A stretch of DNA of 64,000 nt from Rhodopseudomonas pseudopalustris (GTDB taxonomy: Bacteria > Pseudomonadota > Alphaproteobacteria > Rhizobiales > Xanthobacteraceae), in NCBI RefSeq assembly GCF_900110435.1, contig NZ_FODT01000002.1:434001-498000 (forward strand), written 5' to 3'. How positions within the stretch are numbered: the stretch's first letter is position 1; each line of letters begins with the position of its first letter. Under the pieces are notes generated by a model, which was not told where the DNA came from, made no database searches, and saw nothing but the letters and a program-made list of their open reading frames with translations. Both the position numbers and the translations under genes were made by a program. This document shows positions 46,391 to 55,736 of the stretch, piece by piece.

Positions 46391-47029
46391 TTACCGCCGG
46401 CCGCCCGAAAACATCGTCGACTCGCCGGGTAGCAGCGACGAGCGGATGTCGCTGTCGACCGCGCCCGAGGGTTGGACGTAGCCGGCCGAGACCGACAGGC
46501 TCAGATTGGACGTCGGCCGGATCTCGACGCCACCGTGAACGGCAGTGGCCGCGGTGTTGCCGCTGCTGAAGCCCGGCGAGGTCAGCGAAGTGAATACGTC
46601 GGGATTGTATTTCAGCGTATCGACGCCGCCGAACAGCGTCACCGGCAGACCGCCGACGCCCTTGAAATTATAGCCGTATTGCGCGCCCTCGGAGGTCAGC
46701 GCGCTGAAATTGCCGAATGCGCCGGCGCCGCCGATCCCGCCGACGCCGCGCCAGGCGGAACCGCCGGCGAACGAACTGACCGGCGTGCTGTAGCTGCGGA
46801 ACGCGAAGCCGGTCCGCTCGCCGTCCTCGCCGCTGACGCTGTCGGCGGTAAAGCCAGGTACGTCGCCCCAATTCAGCGTCTGCCAGCTCTGCGACGTGCC
46901 GCCGCCGAAGCCGAATGGGCCGCCGGGCACCCAATAGCGGATCGGCGCCGATTGCGCCGACGCCGCCTGCGCGCCGAGGCACAGCGCGGCGGCGATGGCG
47001 AGGCTGATTTTGGCTGCGAAGTGGGTCAT
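46391..47029 (-). CDS. Secreted Gly/Ser-rich, beta-barrel-like hypothetical protein
   Basis: From ATG 47029 (GGAAG upstream) the 212-residue product has a signal peptide (ISLAIAAALCLGAQAASAQ). The mature part is glycine-, serine- and aromatic-rich with alternating strand patterns such as TLFGGVDTLKYNP, VHGGVEIRPTSNLSLSVSAGYVQPSG. This looks like part of an outer-membrane beta-barrel, although it is short for one. No family is recognised with confidence. ATG 47044 is another possible start; the frame beyond it is arginine-rich and rejected. Confidence 0.7.
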   Translation of the reverse strand: MTHFAAKISLAIAAALCLGAQAASAQSAPIRYWVPGGPFGFGGGTSQSWQTLNWGDVPGFTADSVSGEDGERTGFAFRSYSTPVSSFAGGSAWRGVGGIGGAGAFGNFSALTSEGAQYGYNFKGVGGLPVTLFGGVDTLKYNPDVFTSLTSPGFSSGNTAATAVHGGVEIRPTSNLSLSVSAGYVQPSGAVDSDIRSSLLPGESTMFSGGRR

Positions 47030-47189
47030 CCGGGCTTCCGTCATAAGGTGCCGGATTCTACGCCTTGGCGCGTCCGAAGGCCAGCGGGAGCGGCCGATGG
47101 TCGCTTCCGGGTTCCATCGTCGACAATACGTGCAGCTTCTCACTTGCGCCGCGGCGCCTCAGCATGACGTTGGTTATGGGGCTGGCGCT

Positions 47190-48836
47190 TTACTCCGGCA
47201 GATCCGAAAACCGCGTCAGCCAGATCACCGGCGGGATGCTGGCGGCGACGATGATCAAGGCGGCGAGCGCGCCCTCCTCGAAGCTGCCGCGGCTGGCGTA
47301 TTGGTAGATCGAGGTCGACAGCGTGTCGACGTTCAGCGGCCGCAGCAGCAGCGTCGCCGGCAGCTCCTTCAGGCAATCGACGAACACCAGGATCGCGGCG
47401 CCCAGCAGCGCCGGCTTCAGCAGCGGCAGGTCGATTTTCGCAAGCGTCACCAGCCGGCTTGCGCCGGCGGCGCGCGCCGAGTCGTCGTAATCGCGCGGGA
47501 TCCGTTCGAAGCCGGCTTTCAGCAGACCGGTCGGCACCGCGAGGAAGCGGATCACATAGGCGGCGATCACCGCGCCGCCCGAACTCATCAGCAGCAGGCC
47601 GGGCGAGGCAAGACCGATCGATTGCGCAAACGTGGCGATCGCGCCGTCGAGCGCCAGCAGCGGGGCCAGCAGGCCGAGCGCGAGCACCAGCCCCGGCAGC
47701 GCGTAGCCAAGCTGCGCCACCGAGACAGCCGCGGTTGCGGTCCGGCTGGGACGCCAGCGCGCGGCGAGGATCACGATCAGGCCGAGCATCAGCGCCAGCG
47801 CCGTCGCGATCGACGCCAGCGTCACCGTATGCAGCGCATCGCGCCACAGCGACGGATCGATCCGCCCCGCGAGGCTGCGACGCAGGCTCTCGCCGAGCAG
47901 ATAGGCGGCGGGCACGATGAAGCCGAGCAGCGCCGGCAGCAGGCAGGCGGCGAAGGCGAGGGAGCCCTTGAGGCCCGCCAGCTTCGTGCGCGGCCGCAGC
48001 CGCGGGTTTTCGGCGGAGAATTCGACGTTGGCGTTGCGGCGGCCGATCCGCTCGACGGTGATCAGCAGCGCGGCGAAGCCGAGCAGCACCAGCGACAATT
48101 GCGCCGCGCCGGCGAGGCTGCCGCGGTTGAGCCAGGTCGAGAACACCGAGACCGTGAGGGTGCGGACGCCGAGATACTCGCTGGCGCCGATGTCGTTCAG
48201 CGTCTCCAGCGCCGCCAGCGCCACGCCGACCGCGAGCGCCGGCCGCGCCATCGGCAGGATCACGCGTCGCAGGATGGTGAAGCGTCCGGCGCCCAGCGTC
48301 CGCGCGGCCTCGATCGCATCCGCGCTTTGCGCCTGAAACACCGCGCGCGCCGACAGAAAGACGTAAGGGTAGAGCACCAGAGCGAGCAGCAGCACCGCAC
48401 CGGGCAGTGAGCGCAGATGCGGCAGCCAATGCACCGCCTCCGCCGCCGGCATCAGCAGCGTCAGCGTGCGATGGGCGAGGCCGAGCGGCTCGAACAGATC
48501 GACATAGACGTAAGCCGACAGATAGGTCGGCACCGCGAGCGGCAGCGGCAGCAGCCAGATCAGCAGCGCGCGGCCCGGGAAGTCATGCGACGACACCAGC
48601 CATGCGGTGCCGGCGCCGATCAGAAGGGTCAGCGTGCCGACGCCCGCTAACAGCAGCGCGGTGTCGCGCAGCGACTGCGGCAGCACGTAAGCGAGCAGAT
48701 GCGGCCAGATATCGACAGCGGGCTGCAGCGCGGTCACCGCGAGGCTGATCACCGGCGCCGCGACCATCAGCCCAACCAGCAGCGCGATTCCGAGCGCGAT
48801 GAATTCGACACGCGACGCCCGCACCGACGCTCTCAT
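47190..48836 (-). CDS. fbpB: Ferric-iron ABC transporter permease (FbpB-like, fused two-domain)
   Basis: The 548-residue protein from ATG 48836 has about twelve hydrophobic segments in two halves, each with an EAA-type loop: EAARTLGAGRFTILRRVILPMARPAL in the first and DDSARAAGASRLVTLAKIDLPLLKPAL in the second. This duplicated permease is characteristic of the FbpB/SfuB/HitB iron group. The periplasmic iron-binding protein gene lies directly upstream on the same strand. No ATPase (fbpC) gene follows; the next gene is a secreted protein. The frame extends upstream to 49001, but those residues are arginine/histidine-rich and not plausible. Confidence 0.9.
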   Translation of the reverse strand: MRASVRASRVEFIALGIALLVGLMVAAPVISLAVTALQPAVDIWPHLLAYVLPQSLRDTALLLAGVGTLTLLIGAGTAWLVSSHDFPGRALLIWLLPLPLAVPTYLSAYVYVDLFEPLGLAHRTLTLLMPAAEAVHWLPHLRSLPGAVLLLALVLYPYVFLSARAVFQAQSADAIEAARTLGAGRFTILRRVILPMARPALAVGVALAALETLNDIGASEYLGVRTLTVSVFSTWLNRGSLAGAAQLSLVLLGFAALLITVERIGRRNANVEFSAENPRLRPRTKLAGLKGSLAFAACLLPALLGFIVPAAYLLGESLRRSLAGRIDPSLWRDALHTVTLASIATALALMLGLIVILAARWRPSRTATAAVSVAQLGYALPGLVLALGLLAPLLALDGAIATFAQSIGLASPGLLLMSSGGAVIAAYVIRFLAVPTGLLKAGFERIPRDYDDSARAAGASRLVTLAKIDLPLLKPALLGAAILVFVDCLKELPATLLLRPLNVDTLSTSIYQYASRGSFEEGALAALIIVAASIPPVIWLTRFSDLPE

Positions 48837-49037
48837 CGTGAGCAGGCGCGCAGCGGCGTTGCGGACGAGGATGTGACGCGACGAAGCCTCATGTTTGGAT
48901 AGGCGCCGCAACCGCTGCTCCTCGAAGGCCGGCCGGTCGTGCAACGACGCCATGGGCGGATGTCGCACGCGCACCGTCACGCCCAGGCGGGTCCCGGGCA
49001 TCCACGTCTTCAGGCCGCGCGTCGGGAGTTCCCTTGG

Positions 49038-49060
49038 AGGGCCGGGTCAAGCCCGGCCCT
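49038..49060 (-). terminator. Intercistronic hairpin between fbpA and fbpB
   Basis: AGGGCCGGG-tcaag-CCCGGCCCT is a perfect 9-bp stem 23 bases after the fbpA stop, with no T-run. In binding-protein operons such hairpins often stabilise or separate the highly expressed first gene from the permease gene. Confidence 0.6.
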
Positions 49061-49082
49061 GACGGGGAGTGGCCGGCGCGGC

Positions 49083-50096
49083 TCAGTTGTCGAATCCGAC
49101 CTTGTCGACCAGGGTCGAGGCGGCCTTGCGTTGCGCCGCAATCTTGGCGATCGGCAACGGATCGGCCGTCAGCCGGCCGTAGCTGGCGATGGTCGGATTG
49201 AGCGGTACGCCGGGGCGGATCGGATATTCGTAGTTGGCGTCGGCGTAGATCTGCTGCGCTTTCTCGCCGGCCAGCCATTCGATCAGCTTCACGCCGTTGT
49301 CCTTGTTCGGCGCGTTCTTCGCCAGCAACACGCCGGAGAGATTGACGTGGGTTCCGCCGCCTTCGAAGGTCGGCAGGATCACCCGGGTCGCCTCGGCCCA
49401 CGGCTTCTTGTCGGGGTCGCCATTCATCATCAGCGCCCAGTAATAGGTATTGCCGATGCCGAGGTCGCATTTGCCGGCGGCGACGTCGCGCGCGGTCTCA
49501 CGGTCGCCCCCCGACGGCTTCTGCGCCAGATTGGCTTTCAGCCCCCGCAGCCAGGCTTCGGCTTTCTCCTCGCCGTATTTGGCGACATAGGCCGCGAACA
49601 GCGCGTTGTTGTAGATGTGCTGGCCGGACCGGATGCAGATCTTGCCCTTCCATTTCGGGTCGGCCAACTCTTCGTAGGTGATCGCGTTCTGTTTGACGCG
49701 CTCCTTCGAGGCGTAGATCACCCGTGCGCGCATCGAGATGCCGGCCCAGTGCCCGTCGGGATCGCGATAGCGCGGCGGCACGGTCTCGTCGATCACCGCG
49801 GACTTGATCGGCTGGGTGATGCCGGCCTGCACCGCTTCGTCGATGCGTCCGATGTCCACTGTCAACAGCACGTCGGCCGGGCTGTTGGCGCCTTCCGCCT
49901 TGATCCGCTGCTCCAGCCCGGAACTCGCCGAGATCACGTTGACGGCGATGCCGGTGTCCTTGGTGAAGGCGTCGAACAAAGGCTGAACCAGCTTGGTTTC
50001 GCGATAGGTGTAGACATTGACCTGTTCGGCGGCTCCTGCCTGCAGCGGCAGCAGAACGGCAACGAAGGCGAGGGCAGCGGCGCGGTGGCGGCTCAT
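49083..50096 (-). CDS. fbpA: Periplasmic ferric-iron-binding protein (FbpA/FutA-like)
   Basis: The 337-residue protein has a signal peptide (AAALAFVAVLLPLQAGAAEQ) and the iron-type solute-binding fold: VNVYTYRETKLVQPLFDAFTKDTGI, ERVKQNAITYEELADPKWKGKICIRSG, and DLGIGNTYYWALMM with the adjacent tyrosines that coordinate Fe(III) in this family. It delivers iron to the FbpB permease encoded next. No Irr or RirA-type box was recognised in the 200 bases upstream, only an imperfect GGAAT/ATTCC dyad at about 50168-50192. AGGAGTCCG sits before the ATG. Confidence 0.93.
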   Translation of the reverse strand: MSRHRAAALAFVAVLLPLQAGAAEQVNVYTYRETKLVQPLFDAFTKDTGIAVNVISASSGLEQRIKAEGANSPADVLLTVDIGRIDEAVQAGITQPIKSAVIDETVPPRYRDPDGHWAGISMRARVIYASKERVKQNAITYEELADPKWKGKICIRSGQHIYNNALFAAYVAKYGEEKAEAWLRGLKANLAQKPSGGDRETARDVAAGKCDLGIGNTYYWALMMNGDPDKKPWAEATRVILPTFEGGGTHVNLSGVLLAKNAPNKDNGVKLIEWLAGEKAQQIYADANYEYPIRPGVPLNPTIASYGRLTADPLPIAKIAAQRKAASTLVDKVGFDN

Positions 50097-50308
50097 GCAG
50101 CGGACTCCTGAACGGGCTAGTTGATACCCGGTGTCAGTAGCTCAGGGGGGCGAAGGAGTGCAGCGACGGAATGTCGCGATTAGAGCGATTCCAGCCGCCA
50201 GAACGGCCACTCGCGCGCACCAGCCCTGGCCCACAATCAGACGAAATGCGGCCGGCCGGGGCATCGAAAGCGCTGTTAACCAGATTCAATTGTTTCGAAG
50301 CAGCCGTC

Positions 50309-50542
50309 TCAGATCAGATCGCGTGAGATCGGACGATTGTTCTCGCCGTCCTGGCAGGACGGGCATTTGCAATTGTGGAAGCTCACGTCGGTGGCGAGAT
50401 ACTCGTTGCCGCAATGAATGCAGCCGATCCGCAGATGCGGCCGCTTGTCGGGACTAACGGTGCGGTCGACCAGATACTGCCCGAGTGCATTCTGGTCGCC
50501 AACGGCGACATGATAGTTCGCGACCACTTGCGTCCCCCGCAT
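50309..50542 (-). CDS. Small zinc-ribbon protein
   Basis: From ATG 50542 the 77-residue product has paired cysteines in IGCIHCGNEYLATDVSFHNCKCPSCQDGE, that is CxxC and CxCxxC 16 residues apart, suitable for one zinc ion. The N-terminal half, MRGTQVVANYHVAVGDQNALGQYLVDRTVSPDKR, is polar without known motif. The start is chosen because the frame beyond it becomes arginine-rich. It may bind nucleic acid or protein. The family is unrecognised. It lies alone between fbpA and the beta-CASP nuclease operon. Confidence 0.65.
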   Translation of the reverse strand: MRGTQVVANYHVAVGDQNALGQYLVDRTVSPDKRPHLRIGCIHCGNEYLATDVSFHNCKCPSCQDGENNRPISRDLI

Positions 50543-50715
50543 CTCGCGTCTGCGAGATAGTCTAGCACACAGCCGGCGGGGAAAAGCAAACAAGATAGCT
50601 GCGAGCCGATTGCGTTGGCGAGCGGGATCCGGCGCCGTTCGGCATGTTTGGCGTTCATCGCGGTATTCGACGGTATTTAGGCAATGTGTCGCGAGATGAT
50701 GTGCCTCTCACCGGT

Positions 50716-52329
50716 TTATGGGCGCTTGTCACGGTCGGTTTCGTCCAGCGCGCGGCGTAGCCGCCGGACAATGACGCTGCGAGCGCGGGCGTCCGCCGCC
50801 GTCTCGATGCGTTCGTTGATATCGAGGATGAGCTTCGACATGTCGTTGTGCCAGTCGAGCTTGACCACGGCCTCGGGTTCGAGCCGGCGGCGATGTTTGG
50901 CGTCGAGCGGTGTCGGGCTGGCCGCCGCAAGTTCGTAGATGTCATCCAGCACCGGCTGGAAGATTTTTGCGGCAGGCAACACTCCGCCGGAGATCCGCTC
51001 TGCCAGCGCGGCGATCGCGGTTTCCTCGCCATGCGCGAGAAACAGCCCGCGCTCGATCGGACGACGTGCTGCGATCCAGCGCGCCAGTTCATTGGCGTCG
51101 GCGTGGCCGGAGTAATCGTCGATACGTCGGATACGTGCCTTGACGCGGATCTCATCGCCCATGATCCGTACGGATGTCGCGCCTTCCTGCAGGAAGCGGC
51201 CGAGTGTGCCCTGTGCCTGATAGCCGACCAGCAGCACGGTGCCGTTACTTCGACACAACCAGCGCTTCAGATGATGGCGGATGCGGCCGGCATCGCACAT
51301 TCCGCTTGCGGCGATGATGATGTGAAATCCGGAGAGCTTGGCGATCGCCTTGCTTTCCTCGACAGTCTCGGTGAAGCGCAGATGCGGCGACGACAGCAGA
51401 CGTTCGATATCGACGTCCTCGTCGAGACTCGCCGCGTGGCGGCGGAAGACTTCTGTGGCGCGGATTGCCAGCGGCGAGTCGAGAAAGATGGGCGCAGCCG
51501 GAATCGCGCCACGCGCCATCAGGTCGATCAAATCGACGATCAGCTCTTGGGTGCGCTCGACGGCGAATGCCGGGATCACCAGCGCCCCGCGCGCAGCGGC
51601 GGCGGCATTCACTTCCGCCGCCAGCCGCTCGTGGCGGAGTTGCGACGAGGTCGCCTCGCGGATGCGGTCGCCATAGGTGGACTCACAGATCACGTAGTCG
51701 AAATGCGACGGCGCTTCCGGATTGGGCTGCAAGAGCTTTTCGTCGGGCCCGATGTCGCCGGAGGCAAGCACGCGCAGCGCGGAGGCGGAACGGCCTTCCC
51801 CGGCGATTTCGATCTCGATCGATGCCGAGCCCAGCAGATGGCCCGCGTTCCAGTAGCGGGCGCGCACTCCGGGAATGACGTTGGTCCAGGTCTCATAGTC
51901 CACCGGCCGGAACAATTGCAGCGAAGCGATGGCGTCGGCCTGGGTGTAGATCGGGCTCACTTCCGGCCGTCCGCGCGCGACGTTGCGGCGGTTTAGCATT
52001 GCGACTTCGGACTCCTGAATGCTGCCTGCGTCCGGCAACATGTAGGAGCACAGATCAATGGTGCCGCGGGTGGCGAAGATCGGCCCTTGAAAGCCGTCGC
52101 GTAGTAGCTTCGGCAGCAGGCCGGAATGGTCGATATGCGCATGCGTCAGCAGCACCGCGTCGACCGCCGACGCGCGAAATGGGAAGGCGCCGTAGTTCAG
52201 TTCCTTCAGAGTCTTCTGGCCCTGGAACAGACCGCAATCGACCAGAAAGCGGCCGTTTCGGGTCTCGAACAAGTAACAGGAGCCGGTGACGGTGCGCGCG
52301 GCGCCGCAGAACCGTAGGGTGATGCTCAT
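50716..52329 (-). CDS. MBL-fold/beta-CASP RNA-processing nuclease
   Basis: The 537-residue protein from ATG 52329 has the metallo-beta-lactamase motif H63-x-H65-x-D67-H68 in LLTHAHIDHSGLLP, then WNAGHLLGSASIEIE, ESTYGDR, a beta-CASP region with FIDSPLA-type IFLDSPLAIRATEVF, and IIAASGMCDAGRIRHHLKRWL. The C-terminal RNA-specificity motif region includes IDDYSGHADANELARW. This arrangement is that of CPSF73/Ysh1-like nucleases found in archaea and many bacteria. It overlaps the PRPP synthetase-like gene by four bases (ATGA). A C-terminal extension of about 80 residues after the core is helical and charged. Substrate RNA unknown. Confidence 0.92.
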   Translation of the reverse strand: MSITLRFCGAARTVTGSCYLFETRNGRFLVDCGLFQGQKTLKELNYGAFPFRASAVDAVLLTHAHIDHSGLLPKLLRDGFQGPIFATRGTIDLCSYMLPDAGSIQESEVAMLNRRNVARGRPEVSPIYTQADAIASLQLFRPVDYETWTNVIPGVRARYWNAGHLLGSASIEIEIAGEGRSASALRVLASGDIGPDEKLLQPNPEAPSHFDYVICESTYGDRIREATSSQLRHERLAAEVNAAAAARGALVIPAFAVERTQELIVDLIDLMARGAIPAAPIFLDSPLAIRATEVFRRHAASLDEDVDIERLLSSPHLRFTETVEESKAIAKLSGFHIIIAASGMCDAGRIRHHLKRWLCRSNGTVLLVGYQAQGTLGRFLQEGATSVRIMGDEIRVKARIRRIDDYSGHADANELARWIAARRPIERGLFLAHGEETAIAALAERISGGVLPAAKIFQPVLDDIYELAAASPTPLDAKHRRRLEPEAVVKLDWHNDMSKLILDINERIETAADARARSVIVRRLRRALDETDRDKRP

Positions 52330-53240
52330 GTGAGTGCCTCCGGGGGCGCCGCACCGACCTCGTCGCGCAGCGCCTCGGCGAACAGGTCGTCGAGCACAAT
52401 GGCGTTGGTCGGATGCGGCACGGTGTGGGCCGAGCGAATCGAGCTGATGCCCGCCGCGGTGAACTCGGGCAGCATCTTCGGCGGAAACAGCGCGTGAGTG
52501 ATGACCGCGTCGACCGATGTCGCGCCGGCCGCGAGCAACGCCTGCGCACACGCGATCAGGGTGCCGCCCGACGACACGATGTCGTCGATCAGGAGGGCCG
52601 GGCGGCCGGCGATCCGCGCGGGGTCGTCGAAGGCGATTTCGACGCTGCGATCGCCGTGGCGGATCTTGCGCGCCACGGCCGAGTGTGCGCCGATCAGTCC
52701 CGCCAGCGTATCGACCCATGGCTGCGACTCGGAGTCGGGGCCGACCACAATGGTCGTTGGCGCGAGACGGCTTTGACACAGCGCCGCGGCGATCACCGGC
52801 ATCGCCGATAAGTCGTTGGCCACGATCCCGGGAAACACCTCGCCAAGCGTTGCGGTCCGGTGCAGATGCGCGTCGACCGTGATGACGCGATCGACCAGAC
52901 CGGCGAGGAGGCGGCCGACCGCCCTTTGGCTGATGGCCTCGCCTGGATGAAAGGCGATGTCCTGGCGCATGTAGCAGAGATATGGCGCCAGCAGCACGAG
53001 CCGGGAACAACCGTCGCGCCGCAGCGCTTCCGCGGCAAACAGGATCGTCAGCAGCTTGTCGTTCGGCTGGTCGAGCGGCAGGTAGAGGATCGTGGTCGCC
53101 GCCGCGGGGCCGACCGTCACCGCGATCTCGCCGTCGGGAAACCGATGCTGCGCGATCCGGTGAACCGGCACGCCGAGCCGCGCACCGAGCCGCGTCGCGT
53201 CGTCGGCGGTCGAAGCCAGGCACTGGATCGCGGTGGTCAC
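52326..53240 (-). CDS. Ribose-phosphate pyrophosphokinase-like protein
   Basis: The 304-residue protein starts at GTG 53240, overlapping the AMP-phosphorylase stop by four bases. It has the PRPP synthetase fold: [37 protein letters not shown]-site [24 protein letters not shown], and the PRPP loop [20 protein letters not shown]. It is a second, divergent family member compared with the housekeeping Prs expected elsewhere. It may make PRPP from ribose 5-phosphate, or act on a related phosphosugar made by the upstream phosphorylase. The frame continues upstream inside the previous gene; that part is a shadow. Confidence 0.9.
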
Positions 53241-54781
53241 GACACCGGTTCCACGGCGGCGGGAGAGTGATGGTTGACCGAGAAACCGGACTCTGCTTCC
53301 GCGGCCGCAATCGCGAGGTCCAGTTCGGAGCGGTCGGAGGCGTAGATGCGATAGATCGGTTCTCCCTGATCGACGCGGTCGCCGATCTTCTTGAACAGAT
53401 CGATGCCGGCGCCCTTCACGATCGGCGCCCCCGCGGTGCGGGCGAGGCGGTTGATGCGCAGGCAGTCGATGCCGTTGACCACGCCGTCGGCCGGCGCGAG
53501 CACGTCGGCGGCATGGCTGCCGAGTTCGGAGTTGCACACGGACGGCCCCTGCGCGTCGATGATCTGCTGCATCTTCTTCAGCGCCGCGCCGCTGTCGAGC
53601 AGCTCCTTCGCCCGTGCGTAACCGGCGCCGCCCCGCAGCAGAGGGTCGTATTCGAGCAGATGCGCGGCGAGCCGCAGCGATTTTTCGCGCAGATCTGCCG
53701 GCGCGTTCGGCTCGTTGCCGAGCACGGCCATCACGTCGCGCGCTTCCAGCACCGGGCCTATGCCACGGCCGATCGGCTGTCGGCCATCGGTGGTTACCAC
53801 CTCGACCGCGATGCCGAAGTGATCGCCGACGAATTCGAACAGTTTGCGCAACCGCATCGCTTCGGAAGCGCTTGCGATCTTGGCGCTGGGCCCGACCGGA
53901 AAATCGATCAGGAGCCGCGTCGAGCCTGCCGCGAGCTTCTTCGACATGATCGAAGCGACCATCTGCTCCGGCGTGTCGAGGCTCAACGGCCGTTCGACCG
54001 AGATCAGGATGTCGTCGGCTGGCGACAGATTGACGTGGCCGCCCCATATCAGGCAGCCGCCGCAAGTGGTGACCACCCGCTTCATCTGTTCGACGTCGAG
54101 ATCGACGCGCGCCAGCACTTCCATCGTGTCGGCGGTGCCGGCCGGCGAGGTGATCGCGCGCGACGAGGTCTTGGGAATCATCAGCCCCTGCGCGGCGACG
54201 ATCGGCACCACGATCATGGTGGTCCGGTTGCCGGGAATGCCGCCGATGCAGTGCTTGTCGACCACGATCGGGTTCTGCCATTTCAACCGGGTGCCGACCG
54301 AGGCCATGGCGTCGACCAGCGCCAGCAATTCATCGGTCGAGGTGAAGCGTGCGGCGCTGATCAGGAACGCCGCGATCTCCATGTCGGAGTAGCGGAAGTG
54401 TGCGACGTCGTCGATGACAGCGGTGATTTCCGCGGGCGTCAGCGTGTGGCCCTGGATCTTGGCGCGCACCGCGTCGAGGCTGGCCGGCGGCTGCGCCGGC
54501 GACACGCTCACCGCGCTGCCAACCGGTTCGTTGAAGCGGCGAAACGCCGGCTCGGACAGGCCGAGTTCGTCGGGGCCGATCATCGCATCGTCGTCGGTGA
54601 TCATCAGCGTCGCCAGCAGCACTTTGGTGTTGATGCGCAACGCGACCCGGCTGAAGCCACGAAAGACGTCGGCGCGCAACGCCCGCGAACGGCGCGAGAT
54701 CACCGCGACATTTTCGCGGCCGGTATCGAGGCTGATCCGCCGGATCGTCAGCGGTGGACGGGACAGGTGGGAGGCGTTCAC
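53237..54781 (-). CDS. AMP phosphorylase-type (archaeal-like) nucleoside phosphorylase
   Basis: The 514-residue protein is longer than bacterial thymidine phosphorylase (about 440) because of an N-terminal domain of about 85 residues, as in archaeal AMP phosphorylase. The phosphate-binding loop reads [13 protein letters not shown]. The nucleotide-site segment [20 protein letters not shown] and [18 protein letters not shown] match the AMP-phosphorylase group rather than DeoA. These enzymes split AMP (or CMP, UMP) with phosphate to base plus ribose 1,5-bisphosphate. The gene leads a coupled operon with the PRPP synthetase-like and beta-CASP nuclease genes. A perfect FNR-type box lies 106-119 bases upstream. 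Confidence 0.9.
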
Positions 54782-54886
54782 GGCGGGGAGACTCCGCGCA
54801 TCGGCCGGATGGCCGGATCAAGGGCAGGGCGGGCAGGCGAGGCTACGCGCGCGACAGCAGGCTAGAGGCCGGTACGTCGGATCAGA

Positions 54887-54900
54887 TTGACGCGCGTCAA
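54887..54900. promoter_or_regulatory. FNR/FixK-type box
   Basis: TTGACGCGCGTCAA is a perfect TTGA-N6-TCAA palindrome, the half-sites recognised by FNR, FixK and related regulators. It lies between the Crp/Fnr-family gene and the AMP-phosphorylase gene, 106 bases upstream of the latter's ATG, a position typical for activation of that operon at low oxygen. Confidence 0.8.
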
Positions 54901-54946
54901 TGTCGGTCGCCCGGAACCGTTATGTCGCACGGTGGTGAAACGAGCA

Positions 54947-55657
54947 TCATGACGTCTGGTCGTCGGGCGTTTGGTCCGCCAGCACCACGAGCTGATCCAG
55001 ATTGCGGAGCACGATGCGCTGGCGGCCGCTCTCGATCAGCCCCTTCTGCTCCCAGCCGGAGAGCAGCCGGCTGACGGTGTGCAGCGTGGTTCCGGTCATC
55101 TGCGCGATATCCTGGCGGCTGATCGGGAAGTCGATCTCGACGCCGTTTGCGACCTTGCGGCCGGATTGCTTGGCGAGCCGCAGCAGGGCGTGCGCGACGC
55201 GCTGCTCGACCTGCTGGGTGGAGATTTCGACGACGCGCGAATGGGTTTCCTGCAGCCGCGCGCCCACGGTGCGCAGCGTATTGGTGGCGAGCGACGGATA
55301 TTGCTCGACGAGACGCGGCCAGGCGGCCGTCGGCCATGCCAGCACGATGCTGTCGTCGACCGCGGTCGCCGTCGCTGGATAGCTGAGCAGCCCGATCGCC
55401 ATCGCCACGCCCAGCGTCTCGCCGGGCGAGACGTAGCGCACCACCACCTGCTCGCCGGCCGGCGTCAGTTTGCTGGCGCGGACATGGCCGTGCAGCAACA
55501 CGAAGAAGGAATGCGCGTCCTCGCCTTGCTCGAACACATTGGCGTTCTTCGGAACCCTGATCGAGCGCGCCTGCTGCAGAATGGCGTCGAGCTCGTCCGC
55601 AGTCAGCCCCGCAAACAGCGGCAGCTTCGTCACGAGGGATGCGTCGATGGTCGCCAT
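54947..55657 (-). CDS. Crp/Fnr-family transcriptional regulator without Fe-S cysteines
   Basis: The 236-residue protein has a cyclic-nucleotide-binding-like sensor domain (residues about 10-125, FFVLLHGHVRASKLTPAGEQVVVRYVSPGETLG), a dimer helix and a C-terminal helix-turn-helix FPISRQDIAQMTGTTLHTVSRLLSGWEQKGLI. No cysteine occurs, so it cannot hold the 4Fe-4S cluster of FNR. The recognition helix has HTVSR where FNR has ETISR; this resembles the NnrR/Dnr-like branches that sense nitric oxide by haem. It sits just upstream of the AMP-phosphorylase operon and is a candidate for controlling it through the box at 54887. No strong alternative start. Confidence 0.88.
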   Translation of the reverse strand: MATIDASLVTKLPLFAGLTADELDAILQQARSIRVPKNANVFEQGEDAHSFFVLLHGHVRASKLTPAGEQVVVRYVSPGETLGVAMAIGLLSYPATATAVDDSIVLAWPTAAWPRLVEQYPSLATNTLRTVGARLQETHSRVVEISTQQVEQRVAHALLRLAKQSGRKVANGVEIDFPISRQDIAQMTGTTLHTVSRLLSGWEQKGLIESGRQRIVLRNLDQLVVLADQTPDDQTS

Positions 55658-55736
55658 GCGATGTCTCGCGGTTGATGTGGCCGAAACGAGCCAAATCGCG
55701 ATTGCGGGCGTGCTTACTTCGAGTTCGACAAACCGC

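Noticed and set aside
50097-50308. Iron-responsive (Irr/RirA) box upstream of fbpA
   Set aside because: No sequence close to the ICE-box or RirA consensus is visible; only an imperfect dyad was found.
52326-54281. A 651-codon gene covering both the PRPP synthetase-like protein and most of the phosphorylase region
   Set aside because: Its first 346 codons read in the wrong frame through the phosphorylase gene and are Arg-rich; only the part after GTG 53240 has family similarity.
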